A stretch of DNA of 64,000 bases. It comes from Corynebacterium sp. J010B-136. Lineage in GTDB: Bacteria; Actinomycetota; Actinomycetes; Mycobacteriales; Mycobacteriaceae. The notes beneath the pieces were generated by a model. The model did not search any database and was not told the origin of the DNA. It saw nothing but the letters and a program-made list of their open reading frames with translations. Where the stretch lies: the NCBI RefSeq assembly GCF_002967075.1, contig NZ_PUGE01000002.1, positions 459,484 to 523,483 of the forward strand, written 5' to 3'. Shown here piece by piece: positions 28,774-39,348 of the stretch. A program made the translations under genes and the position numbers. Position 1 is the first letter of the stretch, and each line of letters begins with the position of its first letter.

Positions 28774-29613
28774 ATGATGAACGAGTCTTCACAAACTCAA
28801 CACCCATTCCTGCCAGCGGACTCGCCGGCCTCAGCACGTTTGGCGGCAACTGCACGTTCGCTAAAACCGAATCAATACAAGGTTGCGCAGTTTGCCATGG
28901 ACAACCTGGAAACAGTGGTGGACATGACTGCTCAGGAGGTCAGCGAGAAAGTCGGCGTGGGACGCGCAACAGTCGTCCGCACTGCGCAAGCACTTGGATA
29001 CGACGGATTTCCACAATTTCGAGTGGCTTTGGCCCGGGAAATTCCGCAGGCACAAAACCATGCTGAAGGAATTGCTGCGGCAGCGGCAGCAGTGGCCGCT
29101 AATTTGCAGTCCCTAGTAATTGATGAAGAAGAAGTCGATCGTATCGCGGGTTTGCTCAGTCGAGCCCACAAAGTGCTTGTAGTAGCTCATGGGATGTCTG
29201 CTCCATTGGCGACAACCTTAGTTGCGCGACTTGTTAGCGTCGGAATTTCTGCGATGATGCACGCGGATCACACCACAGCCAATATAGCTGCGGCTGGGCT
29301 CGGCAAGGACTCCGTGTGCGTCGCAATCTCTGGCTCCGGAGTAAACAAACCAACCCTTCGCACAGCTGCTCTTGCACATAAAGCCGGTGCGAAAGTCGTT
29401 GCTTTAACGTCTTTTTCGAGCACCCCACTTATCGAGCTCGCCCACCACAACTTGATTGTTCCGAAGGCATACAGCTCTTTTCGAGACGAAATCTATCATG
29501 CGTCCCGCGTTGAGCTCCTGTTCGTTTGCGAACAACTAGCAGCACGAACCGCTCCTTCACGCAGTTTGAAGGCCGACCCGCTAGATATTGTCAGTGAAGG
29601 ATTGCGCGAATAG
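28774..29613 (+). CDS. RpiR/MurR family regulator (HTH + SIS)
   Basis: 279 residues. An N-terminal RpiR-type helix-turn-helix (about 20-95; MTAQEVSEKVGVGRATVVRTAQALGY) is followed by a SIS domain (about 115-250) with VVAHGMSAPLATTLVARL and VCVAISGSGVNKPTLRTAALA. SIS domains bind phosphosugars, so the effector is probably a sugar phosphate. ATG 28774 follows AGAAAG; an upstream TTG at 28753 is less likely. As the last gene of the transport operon, it is the likely autoregulator. Confidence 0.85.
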   Translation: MMNESSQTQHPFLPADSPASARLAATARSLKPNQYKVAQFAMDNLETVVDMTAQEVSEKVGVGRATVVRTAQALGYDGFPQFRVALAREIPQAQNHAEGIAAAAAAVAANLQSLVIDEEEVDRIAGLLSRAHKVLVVAHGMSAPLATTLVARLVSVGISAMMHADHTTANIAAAGLGKDSVCVAISGSGVNKPTLRTAALAHKAGAKVVALTSFSSTPLIELAHHNLIVPKAYSSFRDEIYHASRVELLFVCEQLAARTAPSRSLKADPLDIVSEGLRE

Positions 29614-29615
29614 CG

Positions 29616-31880
29616 CTACCGGAATTCCTCCGGCCAGTGCCCAACAATGGTCAAGGTCTGTGTCGCGCGCGTTAGGGCTACGTAGAGGTCATTGACACCC
29701 AGCGGACTGCGGTTGATGATCTCCTCCGGATTAACCACGGTGACGTGGTCGAACTCGAGCCCCTTCACCTCTTCGACATTGCTGACATCAATAATCGCAT
29801 TGAGCCGGCCGCCCTCATCGGTGAAGATGCCCGCCTCCAATGGCCCCTCGGCATCGTCGGAGTCGATAAAGCGCACCGGTTCGCCATCGCGGATGGACTC
29901 AGTGGGCTGTGCATACTCATCGACGCTGCGGCGTACCTTATACGCCAAATCCGCAATCGGTTGAGGAGTGCGGTAGTTGACCGTGAGCTGATGCACGCGA
30001 AAACGCTCGCCCACAAATTCACTCAAGGTATCTTCCCACGCATCCACGCCAGCAGGGGAGCTGGTCTGGCCGGTATCGCCAACCACCGTCATCCAACGCG
30101 ACGGTGTACGGCGAAAGACCATGCGCCATTCCATTGGCGTGAGCTCTTGCGCCTCATCGATGACCACATGGCCATACGCCCAGGTGTAATCCGCAGCAGC
30201 ACGCTCCGCCGTTGAGCGATGGTCCACGGTTTGCTGACGTCGCGCCAAGGTCTCAGCGTCGATAACGTCATGCGCGGACAAAATCTCCGCCTCAAACATG
30301 TCATCGTCATTATCGGTCGACATCGACGAAGACAAGATATCCAAAGCATCCTCAGCATCAGCGACCTGTTCTTTCCACGCTGCGCGCTCGGCTTCCTGCT
30401 GTGCTTCCACGTCCGGCATGCCTACCAGCACAGCCAACTCATCTAAGAGCGCCACATCAGATACCGACCAGACTTCCTCGCCATCAAATTGCCACGGACG
30501 GTACAGCGCCGAACGCGTCTCATCGTCATAGTCATAAGCAGCATGCTCAATGGCTTCTTCCGAGCCCAAAAGCTCCGCCAAGACTTGTTGGGGAGTCAGG
30601 GTGGGCCAGAAGGCATCGATAAGCTCTTGCACCGCTGGGGTATCGGAGAGGTCATCGAAGAGCTGATCCACATCCGCACGCGAGAGCAGATTTTGCCCAC
30701 CGAGCGGATCAGCGCCGATTTTATCCGCCATCTGCTCCGCCAACGACTGCACGAAGTGCTCGATGAAAGCACCGCGGGCATCGTTGTGCGGCTTGCGCGA
30801 ACGACGCGCGCGAGTACGCGCAGCCTTGACCATCGCAGGGGTCGCAGTCAAGTACAGTTGCTCGACTTTGATGGTGACATCCTCATCGGGCACGACCTGA
30901 TAGGCCTGCAACGCCGCGCGCAAAATATCGACCATTGCCGCAGAGCCCTTAATCTCACGCGTCAGCAGACTGTCCTGCGCGGTCGCGGTGACACCGGGGA
31001 AAAGCTGCGAAATCGTAGACAACACCACGCCGGTTTCACCCAGTTCGGGCAGCACGCGCGAAATATAGTCCAAGAAAGTCGAATTCGGGCCCAGGATGAG
31101 CACGCCGGTAGAAGACAGACGCTCACGGTGGTTATAGAGCAAATACGCTATACGATGCAACGCCACCGCCGTCTTGCCCGTACCCGGGCCGCCGTCGACG
31201 ACCATGACCCCACGGCGTTCATCGCGAATGATCTCATCTTGCTCGCGCTGGATGGTTTCCACGATGGAATTCATGTGCGAGGTACGCGCGCGGTCCATCG
31301 CCTGGTGCAGTGCGGATTCGCTGGTGATGCTGACGTCATCTTCTTCGACGTAACTTGCGGCGAGTTCGCGGGAGAGCACTTCATCGGTGATATCTGTGAC
31401 CGTGCGTCCCTTGGTGCGGATATGGCGGCGCACCGCGACATCTTCCGGCTGCGCTGTCGTAGCGAGGTAGAAAGGCCGCGCCATAGGTGCGCGCCAATCT
31501 AACAGCAACGTGCGGTAATTTTCTTCGCGGGCATCTAGGCCCATCCGGCCGATGTAGCGGCGGTCTAAACCTTCCGTAGTGGGGTTATCGCCGGGTGCGT
31601 TAACATCCACGCGGCCAAAGACAAGCCCGAGCTGCGCGAGATTGAGGCGGTCTAGTTTATCTTGCAGTAGGTGGTATTCGGTTTCACGGCGCACAAGTGC
31701 ATCGGAATCAGGGTTGGCAGGATCGACATCTGCCTGTACTTCATTCAGGCGCTGGTTGGCATCAGCAACTTCTTTATCCAAGCGGTCGAAGAGCATGTCA
31801 ACATAGGTCTGCTCAGCGGCAATAGCTTGGGTTTTAGGGTGAGATGGGTTAGGTGTTGACGACGTGGTCACGGAGGGCAT
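29616..31880 (-). CDS. helD: HelD-like RNA polymerase recycling ATPase
   Basis: 754-residue UvrD-like superfamily 1 ATPase. The N-terminal helical arm (about 15-100) with EAEVD-rich stretches is followed by Walker A GGPGTGKTAVALHR near residue 230, motif II VIDEAQELTPMEW near 590, and motif VI DLYVALTRATQTL near 735. HelD proteins pull RNA polymerase off nucleic acids; actinobacterial relatives (HelR) can also protect it from rifampicin, which here is inference. ATG 31880 has AAGGAAG upstream. It is convergent with the RpiR gene, with a 2-base gap between stops. Confidence 0.85.
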   Translation of the reverse strand: MPSVTTSSTPNPSHPKTQAIAAEQTYVDMLFDRLDKEVADANQRLNEVQADVDPANPDSDALVRRETEYHLLQDKLDRLNLAQLGLVFGRVDVNAPGDNPTTEGLDRRYIGRMGLDAREENYRTLLLDWRAPMARPFYLATTAQPEDVAVRRHIRTKGRTVTDITDEVLSRELAASYVEEDDVSITSESALHQAMDRARTSHMNSIVETIQREQDEIIRDERRGVMVVDGGPGTGKTAVALHRIAYLLYNHRERLSSTGVLILGPNSTFLDYISRVLPELGETGVVLSTISQLFPGVTATAQDSLLTREIKGSAAMVDILRAALQAYQVVPDEDVTIKVEQLYLTATPAMVKAARTRARRSRKPHNDARGAFIEHFVQSLAEQMADKIGADPLGGQNLLSRADVDQLFDDLSDTPAVQELIDAFWPTLTPQQVLAELLGSEEAIEHAAYDYDDETRSALYRPWQFDGEEVWSVSDVALLDELAVLVGMPDVEAQQEAERAAWKEQVADAEDALDILSSSMSTDNDDDMFEAEILSAHDVIDAETLARRQQTVDHRSTAERAAADYTWAYGHVVIDEAQELTPMEWRMVFRRTPSRWMTVVGDTGQTSSPAGVDAWEDTLSEFVGERFRVHQLTVNYRTPQPIADLAYKVRRSVDEYAQPTESIRDGEPVRFIDSDDAEGPLEAGIFTDEGGRLNAIIDVSNVEEVKGLEFDHVTVVNPEEIINRSPLGVNDLYVALTRATQTLTIVGHWPEEFR

Positions 31881-31915
31881 CAACTTCCTTGGGTGATGAG
31901 AGATGAAAAATGAAA

Positions 31916-31948
31916 CAACGGCCCAGCATACAAAAAGCTGGGCCGTTG
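31916..31948 (-). terminator. Terminator of the DoxX-like gene
   Basis: Inverted repeat CAACGGCCCAGC and GCTGGGCCGTTG with a short loop, 20 bases after the DoxX-like stop. On the minus strand the 3' side continues GTTTCATTTTTC, giving a T-rich tail. Confidence 0.8.
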
Positions 31949-31967
31949 CGGGTAAACGTAGAAGAAT

Positions 31968-32945
31968 TTAGATGTTCTTGCCTACCTTTTTAATTGCCTT
32001 AGCGATCTTCTTATCGGCTTCCTTCTGGAATTTACCAGCCTTCTTATTCCACTTTTTCATGGAACGACCGCTGGACTTTTCTGCCTTGTTCAAAGCCTTA
32101 TCGGCCTTGTCCTGAGCCTTGGAAGCGTTCTTGACTACTGCCTTGCGTGCGGTCTTCGCGTTATCCTGTGCAGCATCGAGCCAGTCGCCAGCGTTGTTGT
32201 TGACAAAGCCGCGTGCGGATTCGCCGTAATCCTTGGCGGTGTCGCGCACGTTAGCGATAAGGCCTTTGCCGGCCTTTTGCCAATCGTCCTTATTGTCATC
32301 AACATAAGAGCGCGCTTCATCCACGTAGGACTTTGCGGTGTGCAGCAATTCCTTGCCGGTGTCCTGCCAGTCATCCTTGTGGTCATCGACGTAGCTGGAG
32401 ACGCGATCAGTGGTGTCTTCGAACCAGTCGGTGGCCTTGCCGGTGAGGTTTTGCGTCTCAGACTTGGTTGGCAGCGCTGCCTGGACCTTCTTGCTGGTGC
32501 GCTCGCCGGCCTTCTTTGCGCGCCAGCCTAGCGATGGCTTGCCCTCACGGTCCTGGGTGGTGATAAACAAAGCACCGAGCAGGGCAGTGTTGGTAATCAG
32601 GGCATTGCGGCCATCGGTCTTTTCCTTTTCGGAATCTGCAGACCAGAAGGCATTAGCGCCCACCAGCGCTGGCAGGGTAGTGCCAGCCAGGACTGCAGCG
32701 GAGGTGCGCGGTGCCTTGCCGAGCGCCAGGAGGGAACCTGCGCCAACGCGTGCGCCAGCGAGGCCGCGAGCAACAAGCTCCGGGTCATTAGGAACGAAGC
32801 TTGCGTATTCACGAGGCAAAACCTTGCGCAGACGGGCCAGCATGTTTTCGGTCTCTTCGACGTGCTGGTCAGTGTTGCGTAGTGTGTCCACGCCATCCCA
32901 CACGAAGAAGGATGCGAGCATCGGACGGGCGATCTTACGTAGCAT
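31968..32945 (-). CDS. DoxX-like membrane protein with repetitive charged tail
   Basis: 325 residues. The N-terminal 165 or so are DoxX-like (a membrane segment near the start, then hydrophobic stretches at about 60-145). The rest is a Lys/Asp-rich tail with a loose repeat of about 27-30 residues around D-D-W (YVDDHKDDW, YVDDNKDDW, VNNNAGDW), ending in a strongly basic stretch. Function is unrecognised; the tail may contact DNA, RNA or the acidic inner surface of the membrane. The ATG at 32945 has GGAGCT upstream. Confidence 0.75.
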   Translation of the reverse strand: MLRKIARPMLASFFVWDGVDTLRNTDQHVEETENMLARLRKVLPREYASFVPNDPELVARGLAGARVGAGSLLALGKAPRTSAAVLAGTTLPALVGANAFWSADSEKEKTDGRNALITNTALLGALFITTQDREGKPSLGWRAKKAGERTSKKVQAALPTKSETQNLTGKATDWFEDTTDRVSSYVDDHKDDWQDTGKELLHTAKSYVDEARSYVDDNKDDWQKAGKGLIANVRDTAKDYGESARGFVNNNAGDWLDAAQDNAKTARKAVVKNASKAQDKADKALNKAEKSSGRSMKKWNKKAGKFQKEADKKIAKAIKKVGKNI

Positions 32946-33057
32946 GATTTTTAAAGCTCCTTAAACTAAGTTCGCAATCTTTTCTAATCCACCAGTGTAC
33001 GCAAATTCATCACTCGGGTGCCGGAATTTTTATGTTTGCCGCAAAATTGTTACGCCA

Positions 33058-33660
33058 TTACCAACGCCTATCCCACCAGGTGCCCAGCTGCGGGCGTTCA
33101 TCGCCGAGCGTGGTGGCCTTACCGTGGCCGGGCCAGACCACGGCCTCATCCGGGTAGATATCAAAGAGACGCTCGGTGACATCCTTGTACAAACGCACGA
33201 AGTCACCTTCAGAATTGGTTTTGCCAACGCCACCTGGGAAAAGCGAATCGCCCACGAACAGCTGCGGAACGCCGTCGAGGTTCACCGCCAGGGCCGCGCC
33301 ACCTGGGGTGTGACCGCGCAAAATGATGACATCATGGTTGCGGCCGCCGAATTCGATGGTGTCATCGTGCTGCAACTCGACATCGACAGGCGAAGGCAAT
33401 GCAGGCGACTCCAGGAAAGCCGCATAGTGCTTCGCGCCAGTTGCTGCCAAAACTTCTTCCAGGGCGCGGACGTGATCCCAGTGGCGGTGCGTGGTCAAAA
33501 CCTTCGTGATCTTCACCCCGGCTTTCTCCGCCATAGCGAGGATGGCTGGGGCGTCATCGGCGGCATCGATAAGCAAGCCTTCACCGTCGGCAGCGAGCAG
33601 ATAGCAATTATTGTCCATCTCCGAGACGGAGATGTGATGCAGAGTAATTTCGTTCGTCAT
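33058..33660 (-). CDS. MBL fold metallo-hydrolase (glyoxalase II-like)
   Basis: 200 residues. The metal motif HRHWDH is at 58-63, HGDGK-like PGHGKAT near 175 and GHTPGG near 123. Members include hydroxyacylglutathione hydrolases and related thioesterases; corynebacteria lack glutathione and use mycothiol, so a mycothiol-linked or other thioester is possible but inferred. ATG 33660 follows AAGGTGGG, which beats an earlier in-frame codon. It diverges from uvrA. Confidence 0.8.
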   Translation of the reverse strand: MTNEITLHHISVSEMDNNCYLLAADGEGLLIDAADDAPAILAMAEKAGVKITKVLTTHRHWDHVRALEEVLAATGAKHYAAFLESPALPSPVDVELQHDDTIEFGGRNHDVIILRGHTPGGAALAVNLDGVPQLFVGDSLFPGGVGKTNSEGDFVRLYKDVTERLFDIYPDEAVVWPGHGKATTLGDERPQLGTWWDRRW

Positions 33661-33734
33661 ATCACCCACCTTACGGGTATGTTCGATGAAGAGTAGAACA
33701 CTAGAAGTCATCAGAGGAAGAGAAAAACCAACAA

Positions 33735-36584
33735 GTGGCTGATCGCTTAGTAGTCCGCGGTGCGCGTGAGCACAACCTTAAAGGAGTGGACATTGATGTC
33801 CCGCGCGACAAAATGGTCGTTTTTACCGGTCTATCCGGATCGGGTAAGTCTTCGCTGGCTTTCGACACAATCTTTGCCGAAGGACAGCGTCGATACGTTG
33901 AGTCTTTGAGCTCTTATGCCCGCATGTTTTTGGGGCAAATGGACAAACCCGATGTGGATTTCATCGACGGGCTCTCACCTGCGGTATCCATCGACCAAAA
34001 ATCCACCAACCACAACCCACGTTCGACGGTGGGTACGATTACGGAAATTTATGACTACCTGCGTCTGCTGTTCTCGCGCGCGGGCACGCCACACTGTCCG
34101 AAGTGTGATGCGATTATTGAGCGGCAGACTCCGCAGCAGATCGTTGACGATGTTTTAAGCCAGGAAGAAAAGCTAAAGTTCCAGGTGCTGGCGCCGGTGG
34201 TGCGCAAGCGCAAGGGCGAGTTTGTCGACCTGTTCGAAGACCTGGCTGCCCAAGGTTTTGTGCGCGCGATGGTCGATGGCGAGCTGATTCAGCTGAGCGA
34301 CCCGCCGAAGCTAAAGAAGCAGATTAAGCATGACATCAACGTTGTGGTTGACCGTTTGCAGGTCAAGGCATCTGCGAAACAGCGCATGACTGATTCGGTG
34401 GAGACTGCGCTGCGGCTTGCCGATGGCCTGGTCACCATCGAATACGTGGACAACGAAGAGCTCACCCATACTTATTCGGAGAAGGCCGCGTGTCCTAATG
34501 GCCACCCGTTGACCATTGAAGAATATGAACCGCGTGCTTTTTCCTTCAACGCGCCATTTGGTTCCTGCCCAGCCTGTGACGGCATTGGTACCAAAACGGA
34601 AGTTGATTTGGACCTGCTGATCCCTGATAAGGATGCCCCAGCAGTCGATGCTATTCAGCCGTGGACTTCGTCGCCGAACTCCAAGTACTTTGTCAAGCTC
34701 GTCGAAGGCCTGGGTAAAGCACTCGACTTTGACCCGGAAGCGCCGTTGAGCTCGCTTAGCGATGAACAGCGCGACGCCCTGATTTACGGCTCCGATGAGG
34801 AAGTCAACGTCCGCTATAAAAATCGCTACGGCCGCCAGCGCAACTGGACTGCGCCTTTCGAAGGTGCCGTGGGCTTTTTAGAGCGCAAACTGGAACAAAC
34901 CGATTCCGAGTGGGCCAAAGACCGGCTTTTGCAGTACACGCGACTGGTGCCGTGTCCGACGTGTAAAGGCTCGCGTCTGCGCCCAGAGATTCTCGCGGTG
35001 CGTTTAGCCGCGAAGGGCTTTGACGAGCTTTCCATCGCCGGACTTACGGCGTTGTCGATTGAGGATGCCTCGACCTTCCTCAACTCCTTGGTCCTTGGCC
35101 ACCGTGAAGAAATTATCGCTGGTGCCGTGTTGAAGGAAATCCAGGCCCGCCTGCGCTTCTTGCTCGACGTCGGCTTGAACTATTTGACCTTGGACCGCGG
35201 TGCTTCGACGCTTTCCGGTGGCGAGGCACAACGCATTCGCTTAGCGACGCAAATCGGCTCCGGTCTAGCGGGTGTCCTTTACGTACTCGACGAGCCATCG
35301 ATTGGCTTGCACCAGCGCGATAACCACCGCTTGATCCAAACGCTCAAGCGCCTGCGCGATATTGGTAACACTCTGATCGTCGTCGAGCACGATGAAGACA
35401 CTATCCGTGAGTCGGACTGGCTTATCGATATTGGCCCGCGCGCGGGTGAGTACGGCGGCGAAGTTGTCTACCAGGGCGAGCCGAAGGGCATTTTGAAGGC
35501 CAAGGATTCGCTGACGGGGCAGTACCTCTCCGGTGCCAAGGTCTTAGGAATTCCGGATACTCGCCGCGAGATCGACAAAGAACGCATGTTGAAAGTCGTT
35601 GGCGCGCACGAAAATAACCTGAAAGATATCGACGTGGAAATCCCACTGGGAGTTCTGGTGTGTATCACCGGCGTGTCTGGCTCGGGTAAATCTACGGTGG
35701 TTAATCAGATTCTGGCCAAGACTTTGGCAAATAAGTTAAACCGTGCCCGCCAGGTGCCCGGTCGTGCGGTGCGCGTGGAAGGTGTTGAACACCTGGACAA
35801 ACTCGTGCAGGTCGACCAATCACCGATTGGGCGCACCCCACGGTCGAACCCAGCTACTTATACGGGCGTGTTCGACAAAATCCGCAACCTTTTCGCCGAA
35901 ACCCAAGAGGCCAAGGTACGCGGCTATAAAGCCGGGCGGTTCAGTTTCAACGTCAAGGGTGGGCGCTGTGAGGCCTGCCAAGGCGATGGCACCATCAAGA
36001 TTGAAATGAACTTCCTGCCGGACGTGTATGTCCCGTGTGAAGTCTGTGATGGCGCGCGTTATAACCGTGAGACTCTTGAGGTCTTGTACAAGGGCAAGAA
36101 TATTGCCGAAGTACTGCACATGTCGATTTCGGAAGCGGCTGAGTTCTTCGAGCCGATTACCTCGATTCACCGCTACCTTGCCACGCTTGTCGATGTCGGG
36201 CTTGGCTACGTGCGACTTGGCCAGGCAGCCACCACGCTATCGGGCGGTGAGGCTCAGCGCGTGAAGCTGGCTTCTGAACTGCAAAAGCGCACCAATGGCC
36301 GCACCATCTACATCTTGGATGAGCCGACTACTGGTTTGCACTTTGAAGATATTCGCAAGCTGATGCTGGTCATCCAAGGATTGGTGGACAAGGGCAACTC
36401 CGTCATCATCATTGAGCACAACTTGGACGTGATTAAGTCTGCTGACTGGATTGTGGACATGGGCCCAGAAGGTGGCTCCGGTGGCGGCACTGTCGTGGCC
36501 GAAGGCACACCAGAAGACGTTATTGCAGTTGAGGGCTCATACACCGGGCAGTACCTCAAGCCCTTACTGGAGGGGCAGAATTAG
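33735..36584 (+). CDS. uvrA: Excinuclease ABC subunit A
   Basis: ABC-type ATPase that detects DNA damage and loads UvrB. In 949 residues: first Walker [10 protein letters not shown] at 32-40, two zinc-binding Cys clusters (around CPKCDAII and CEACQGDG), a second Walker [10 protein letters not shown] at about 646-653, and ABC signatures [12 protein letters not shown] and [12 protein letters not shown]. No convincing SOS box is visible upstream; only a half-site GTTCGA is present. Confidence 0.97.
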   Translation: MADRLVVRGAREHNLKGVDIDVPRDKMVVFTGLSGSGKSSLAFDTIFAEGQRRYVESLSSYARMFLGQMDKPDVDFIDGLSPAVSIDQKSTNHNPRSTVGTITEIYDYLRLLFSRAGTPHCPKCDAIIERQTPQQIVDDVLSQEEKLKFQVLAPVVRKRKGEFVDLFEDLAAQGFVRAMVDGELIQLSDPPKLKKQIKHDINVVVDRLQVKASAKQRMTDSVETALRLADGLVTIEYVDNEELTHTYSEKAACPNGHPLTIEEYEPRAFSFNAPFGSCPACDGIGTKTEVDLDLLIPDKDAPAVDAIQPWTSSPNSKYFVKLVEGLGKALDFDPEAPLSSLSDEQRDALIYGSDEEVNVRYKNRYGRQRNWTAPFEGAVGFLERKLEQTDSEWAKDRLLQYTRLVPCPTCKGSRLRPEILAVRLAAKGFDELSIAGLTALSIEDASTFLNSLVLGHREEIIAGAVLKEIQARLRFLLDVGLNYLTLDRGASTLSGGEAQRIRLATQIGSGLAGVLYVLDEPSIGLHQRDNHRLIQTLKRLRDIGNTLIVVEHDEDTIRESDWLIDIGPRAGEYGGEVVYQGEPKGILKAKDSLTGQYLSGAKVLGIPDTRREIDKERMLKVVGAHENNLKDIDVEIPLGVLVCITGVSGSGKSTVVNQILAKTLANKLNRARQVPGRAVRVEGVEHLDKLVQVDQSPIGRTPRSNPATYTGVFDKIRNLFAETQEAKVRGYKAGRFSFNVKGGRCEACQGDGTIKIEMNFLPDVYVPCEVCDGARYNRETLEVLYKGKNIAEVLHMSISEAAEFFEPITSIHRYLATLVDVGLGYVRLGQAATTLSGGEAQRVKLASELQKRTNGRTIYILDEPTTGLHFEDIRKLMLVIQGLVDKGNSVIIIEHNLDVIKSADWIVDMGPEGGSGGGTVVAEGTPEDVIAVEGSYTGQYLKPLLEGQN

Positions 36585-36605
36585 CCCAGGTAGTTTCCTG
36601 GGCTA
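36582..36605 (+). terminator. Short hairpin after uvrA
   Basis: TAGCCCAGG (36582-36590) and CCTGGGCTA (36597-36605) form a 9-bp stem with a 6-base loop spanning the uvrA stop. It is followed by GTGTTTGATG rather than a clear T-run, so it may be a weak terminator or simply a structured junction. It lies at the GTG of the next gene. Confidence 0.45.
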
Positions 36606-37619
36606 GTGTTTGATGGCGTGATTTCTTTCCAACCCTTGCCGCGCCGCGCGATTGCGCTGGCGGCGGCTGCATCGATAGCCGTGCTCACCGGCTGCTCTAC
36701 CTTAAGCGGCCCTGGTGCGCCCACGGCAACAACCTCGTCGACCGCTGCGGATACCGTTATCGCTGATGATATTGCGGTGCTCGAGGATGAAAACCTCGAA
36801 GCCGCAATGGCGCATCTAGTCGAAGACGTCGAAAAAGAATTCGGCGCGACAGTCTCGCTGGCCGTCGTCGACGGCAAGCAGGATTTCTTGGCCGGCGCTG
36901 ATGGCAGTGAGCCTGCCTGGTCAACCATCAAGGTGCCCATCGCAATTGCCGCCTTGCGCGATGGTGCAAGCGAAGAGCTCGTCGATGCCGCCATTAAAGA
37001 ATCCGACAACGACGCAGCCTTAGCGCTGTGGAACCAGGTGGAGTGGACCGAGGGCAGTGCGCAGCAGAGCATTGAGGATTTGCTCGATAGCTTTGACTCT
37101 GAAGTCGAGACCGATGAAGCTTTTGGCATGTCGACGTGGACGGTCAAAGACCAAGCGCGTTTTGCATCGCATTTAGGATGCATCCCGGAAGCGGAGTACG
37201 TCTATGACGCCATGAGCGATATCGTCGACTGGCAAAAGTGGGGACTATCTGGCCTGGACGGCGTGCACTCTAAAGGCGGCTGGGGTCTCGATGAGGAAGA
37301 CGGCGAATACACCTCCCGCCAGATTGGCGTTATGCCTGTTGATGGGGGAGAGATCGGCATTGCCCTTTCCGCCTCCTGGCAAACCTGGGATGAAGACAAG
37401 TCCTATCTGGAAGATAGCGAATATGACGCCGTCGAAGATATCTCTGCTGCCGCACTAGATGAGATTGCCAGCCGTTTGGAAATCTTGATTGAAAAGGCCC
37501 TGGAAACCGGCGAGCTCGACCCTGTCAATGATTGCTCCGAGACTTCCAAGTTGGCTCCGGTAACAACTGAACCCAGCGCTGAGCCCACCGAAGAACCTGC
37601 GAAAGAGTCCGGCCATTAG
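36606..37619 (+). CDS. Beta-lactamase-fold serine hydrolase lipoprotein
   Basis: 337 residues with a lipoprotein signal (lipobox LTGC, Cys30), then a penicillin-binding/beta-lactamase-like fold. SxxK is STIK at about 106-109, S-D-N at about 133-135 (ESDNDAA), and the third box is KGG at about 223 (HSKGGWG). These are the three active-site motifs of the family. Whether it cleaves lactams, esters or peptides is not readable. The GTG at 36606 abuts a hairpin; GTG 36618 is an alternative start. It ends with an acidic Pro/Glu/Thr-rich tail. Confidence 0.78.
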   Translation: MFDGVISFQPLPRRAIALAAAASIAVLTGCSTLSGPGAPTATTSSTAADTVIADDIAVLEDENLEAAMAHLVEDVEKEFGATVSLAVVDGKQDFLAGADGSEPAWSTIKVPIAIAALRDGASEELVDAAIKESDNDAALALWNQVEWTEGSAQQSIEDLLDSFDSEVETDEAFGMSTWTVKDQARFASHLGCIPEAEYVYDAMSDIVDWQKWGLSGLDGVHSKGGWGLDEEDGEYTSRQIGVMPVDGGEIGIALSASWQTWDEDKSYLEDSEYDAVEDISAAALDEIASRLEILIEKALETGELDPVNDCSETSKLAPVTTEPSAEPTEEPAKESGH

Positions 37620-37928
37620 TACTGAATTGCTGGCCGATTTGGGAAGTTGCGCATAGAGGTGTTAAAGTAATCCTCACTACCGCCCGTAGCGCCATTTTCA
37701 GGAGCATCGGGTTGCAAGCGGAGCATCTCCCACCTCAAGCCGCACATTATTTAATGTGCAGGATACGGGTAAAAGGTAGCTGAGTTTAGCGCGAACTATT
37801 TGTATCGTGGTGAAGCTTAGCAACTTTGAGAGCTCCCGGCTGCACTGGTTTAACTATCAGGCAGGCGGGATTTTCGTTTGTGACGTGGTAGGCGAACAAA
37901 CTATCCCTTCTCACTTAGGAGACACACA
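37620..37928 (+). promoter_or_regulatory. infC leader
   Basis: A 309-base gap with no credible gene. It contains a possible promoter (TTGGGA at 37639-37644 and TAAAGT at 37663-37668, 18 bases apart) and a perfect GCACATTA/TAATGTGC hairpin at 37742-37759. About 170 further bases run to infC. Long leaders before infC-rpmI-rplT commonly carry translation-feedback elements; this one is not identified. Confidence 0.45.
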
Positions 37929-38450
<522 letters not shown>

Positions 38451-38538
38451 CCCGCAAGTTCACTTCGACGGTTGTACCGCGCACTTTAAGAAAGTGTGCT
38501 GCACCGCGATATCGACCCGTCAAGGATTGAGGAATCCC

Positions 38539-38733
38539 ATGAAGCAGAAGACCCACAAGGGCACCGCAAAGCGCATCAAGGTCACTGGTTCCGGCAAGCT
38601 GCGCCGCGAGCAGGCTGGCCGTCGCCACTTGCTGGAAGGCAAGACCTCCAAGCGCACCCGTCGTCTGAAGGGCACCGAGGCAGTTGCTCCAGCCGACACC
38701 AAGCGCGTAAAGCGCCTGCTTGGCCGCGCGTAA
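38539..38733 (+). CDS. rpmI: 50S ribosomal protein L35
   Basis: 64-residue basic large-subunit protein starting [20 protein letters not shown], a very typical L35 N-terminus, and ending [13 protein letters not shown] 38539 is preceded by GAGGAA. It lies between infC and rplT, as in nearly all bacteria. Confidence 0.96.
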   Translation: MKQKTHKGTAKRIKVTGSGKLRREQAGRRHLLEGKTSKRTRRLKGTEAVAPADTKRVKRLLGRA

Positions 38734-38789
38734 TTAGCGCCTAATCACCCACAAAATAGTTCGTCAAAGATAGTTAAGGAAGTAACACC

Positions 38790-39173
38790 GTGGCACGAGT
38801 AAAGCGCTCAGTCAACGCCAAGAAGAAGCGTCGCGCGATTTTGAAGTCCGCCAAGGGCTACCGCGGCCAGCGTTCCCGCCTCTACCGTAAGGCTAAGGAA
38901 CAGTGGTTGCACTCTATGACCTACGCTTACCGCGATCGTCGCGCGCGTAAGTCTGAGTTCCGTAAGCTGTGGATCCAGCGTATCAACGCTGCAGCTCGCA
39001 TGAACGACATCACCTACAACCGTCTCATCCACGGCCTGCGCCTGGCTGAGATCGAGGTAGACCGCAAGATCCTTGCTGAGTTGGCAGTCAACGACTTCGA
39101 GACCTTCTCCGCACTGTGCGAGGCTGCAAAGGCTGCACTGCCTGAGGACGTTAACGCTCCTAAGGCTGCCTAA
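38790..39173 (+). CDS. rplT: 50S ribosomal protein L20
   Basis: 127-residue L20, an early assembly protein of the 50S subunit: [18 protein letters not shown] start, then the RNA-binding helical region. GTG start after AAGGAAG. In low-GC bacteria L20 represses its own operon; a similar loop here is unproven. Confidence 0.96.
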   Translation: MARVKRSVNAKKKRRAILKSAKGYRGQRSRLYRKAKEQWLHSMTYAYRDRRARKSEFRKLWIQRINAAARMNDITYNRLIHGLRLAEIEVDRKILAELAVNDFETFSALCEAAKAALPEDVNAPKAA

Positions 39174-39202
39174 GCCAAAGCCTTAATACATACGGCTACT
39201 TA

Positions 39203-39252
39203 AAAACCCGAGCTCTCATCCCACTATCAGGGATGGGAACTCGGGCTTTTTT
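39203..39252 (+). terminator. Rho-independent terminator of infC-rpmI-rplT
   Basis: AACCCGAGCTCTCATCCC and GGGATGGGAACTCGGGCTT form a strong stem with a 7-base loop, followed by TTTTTTC. It lies 30 bases after rplT. Confidence 0.92.
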
Positions 39253-39348
39253 CGTCTGTTTTATAAAAGGGATCGCCAATTTCCCCAACCAGAACCAGTT
39301 TCTAGTTGGGTACTCTCATGCCCTGGCAGTTGTTTTGCCGCGGCGACT

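Noticed and set aside
30489..31502. Open frame inside helD on the plus strand
   Set aside because: helD carries full helicase motifs; the opposite frame shows only composition bias.
33661..33734. SOS (LexA) box before uvrA
   Set aside because: Only a half-site GTTCGA; the other half does not match.
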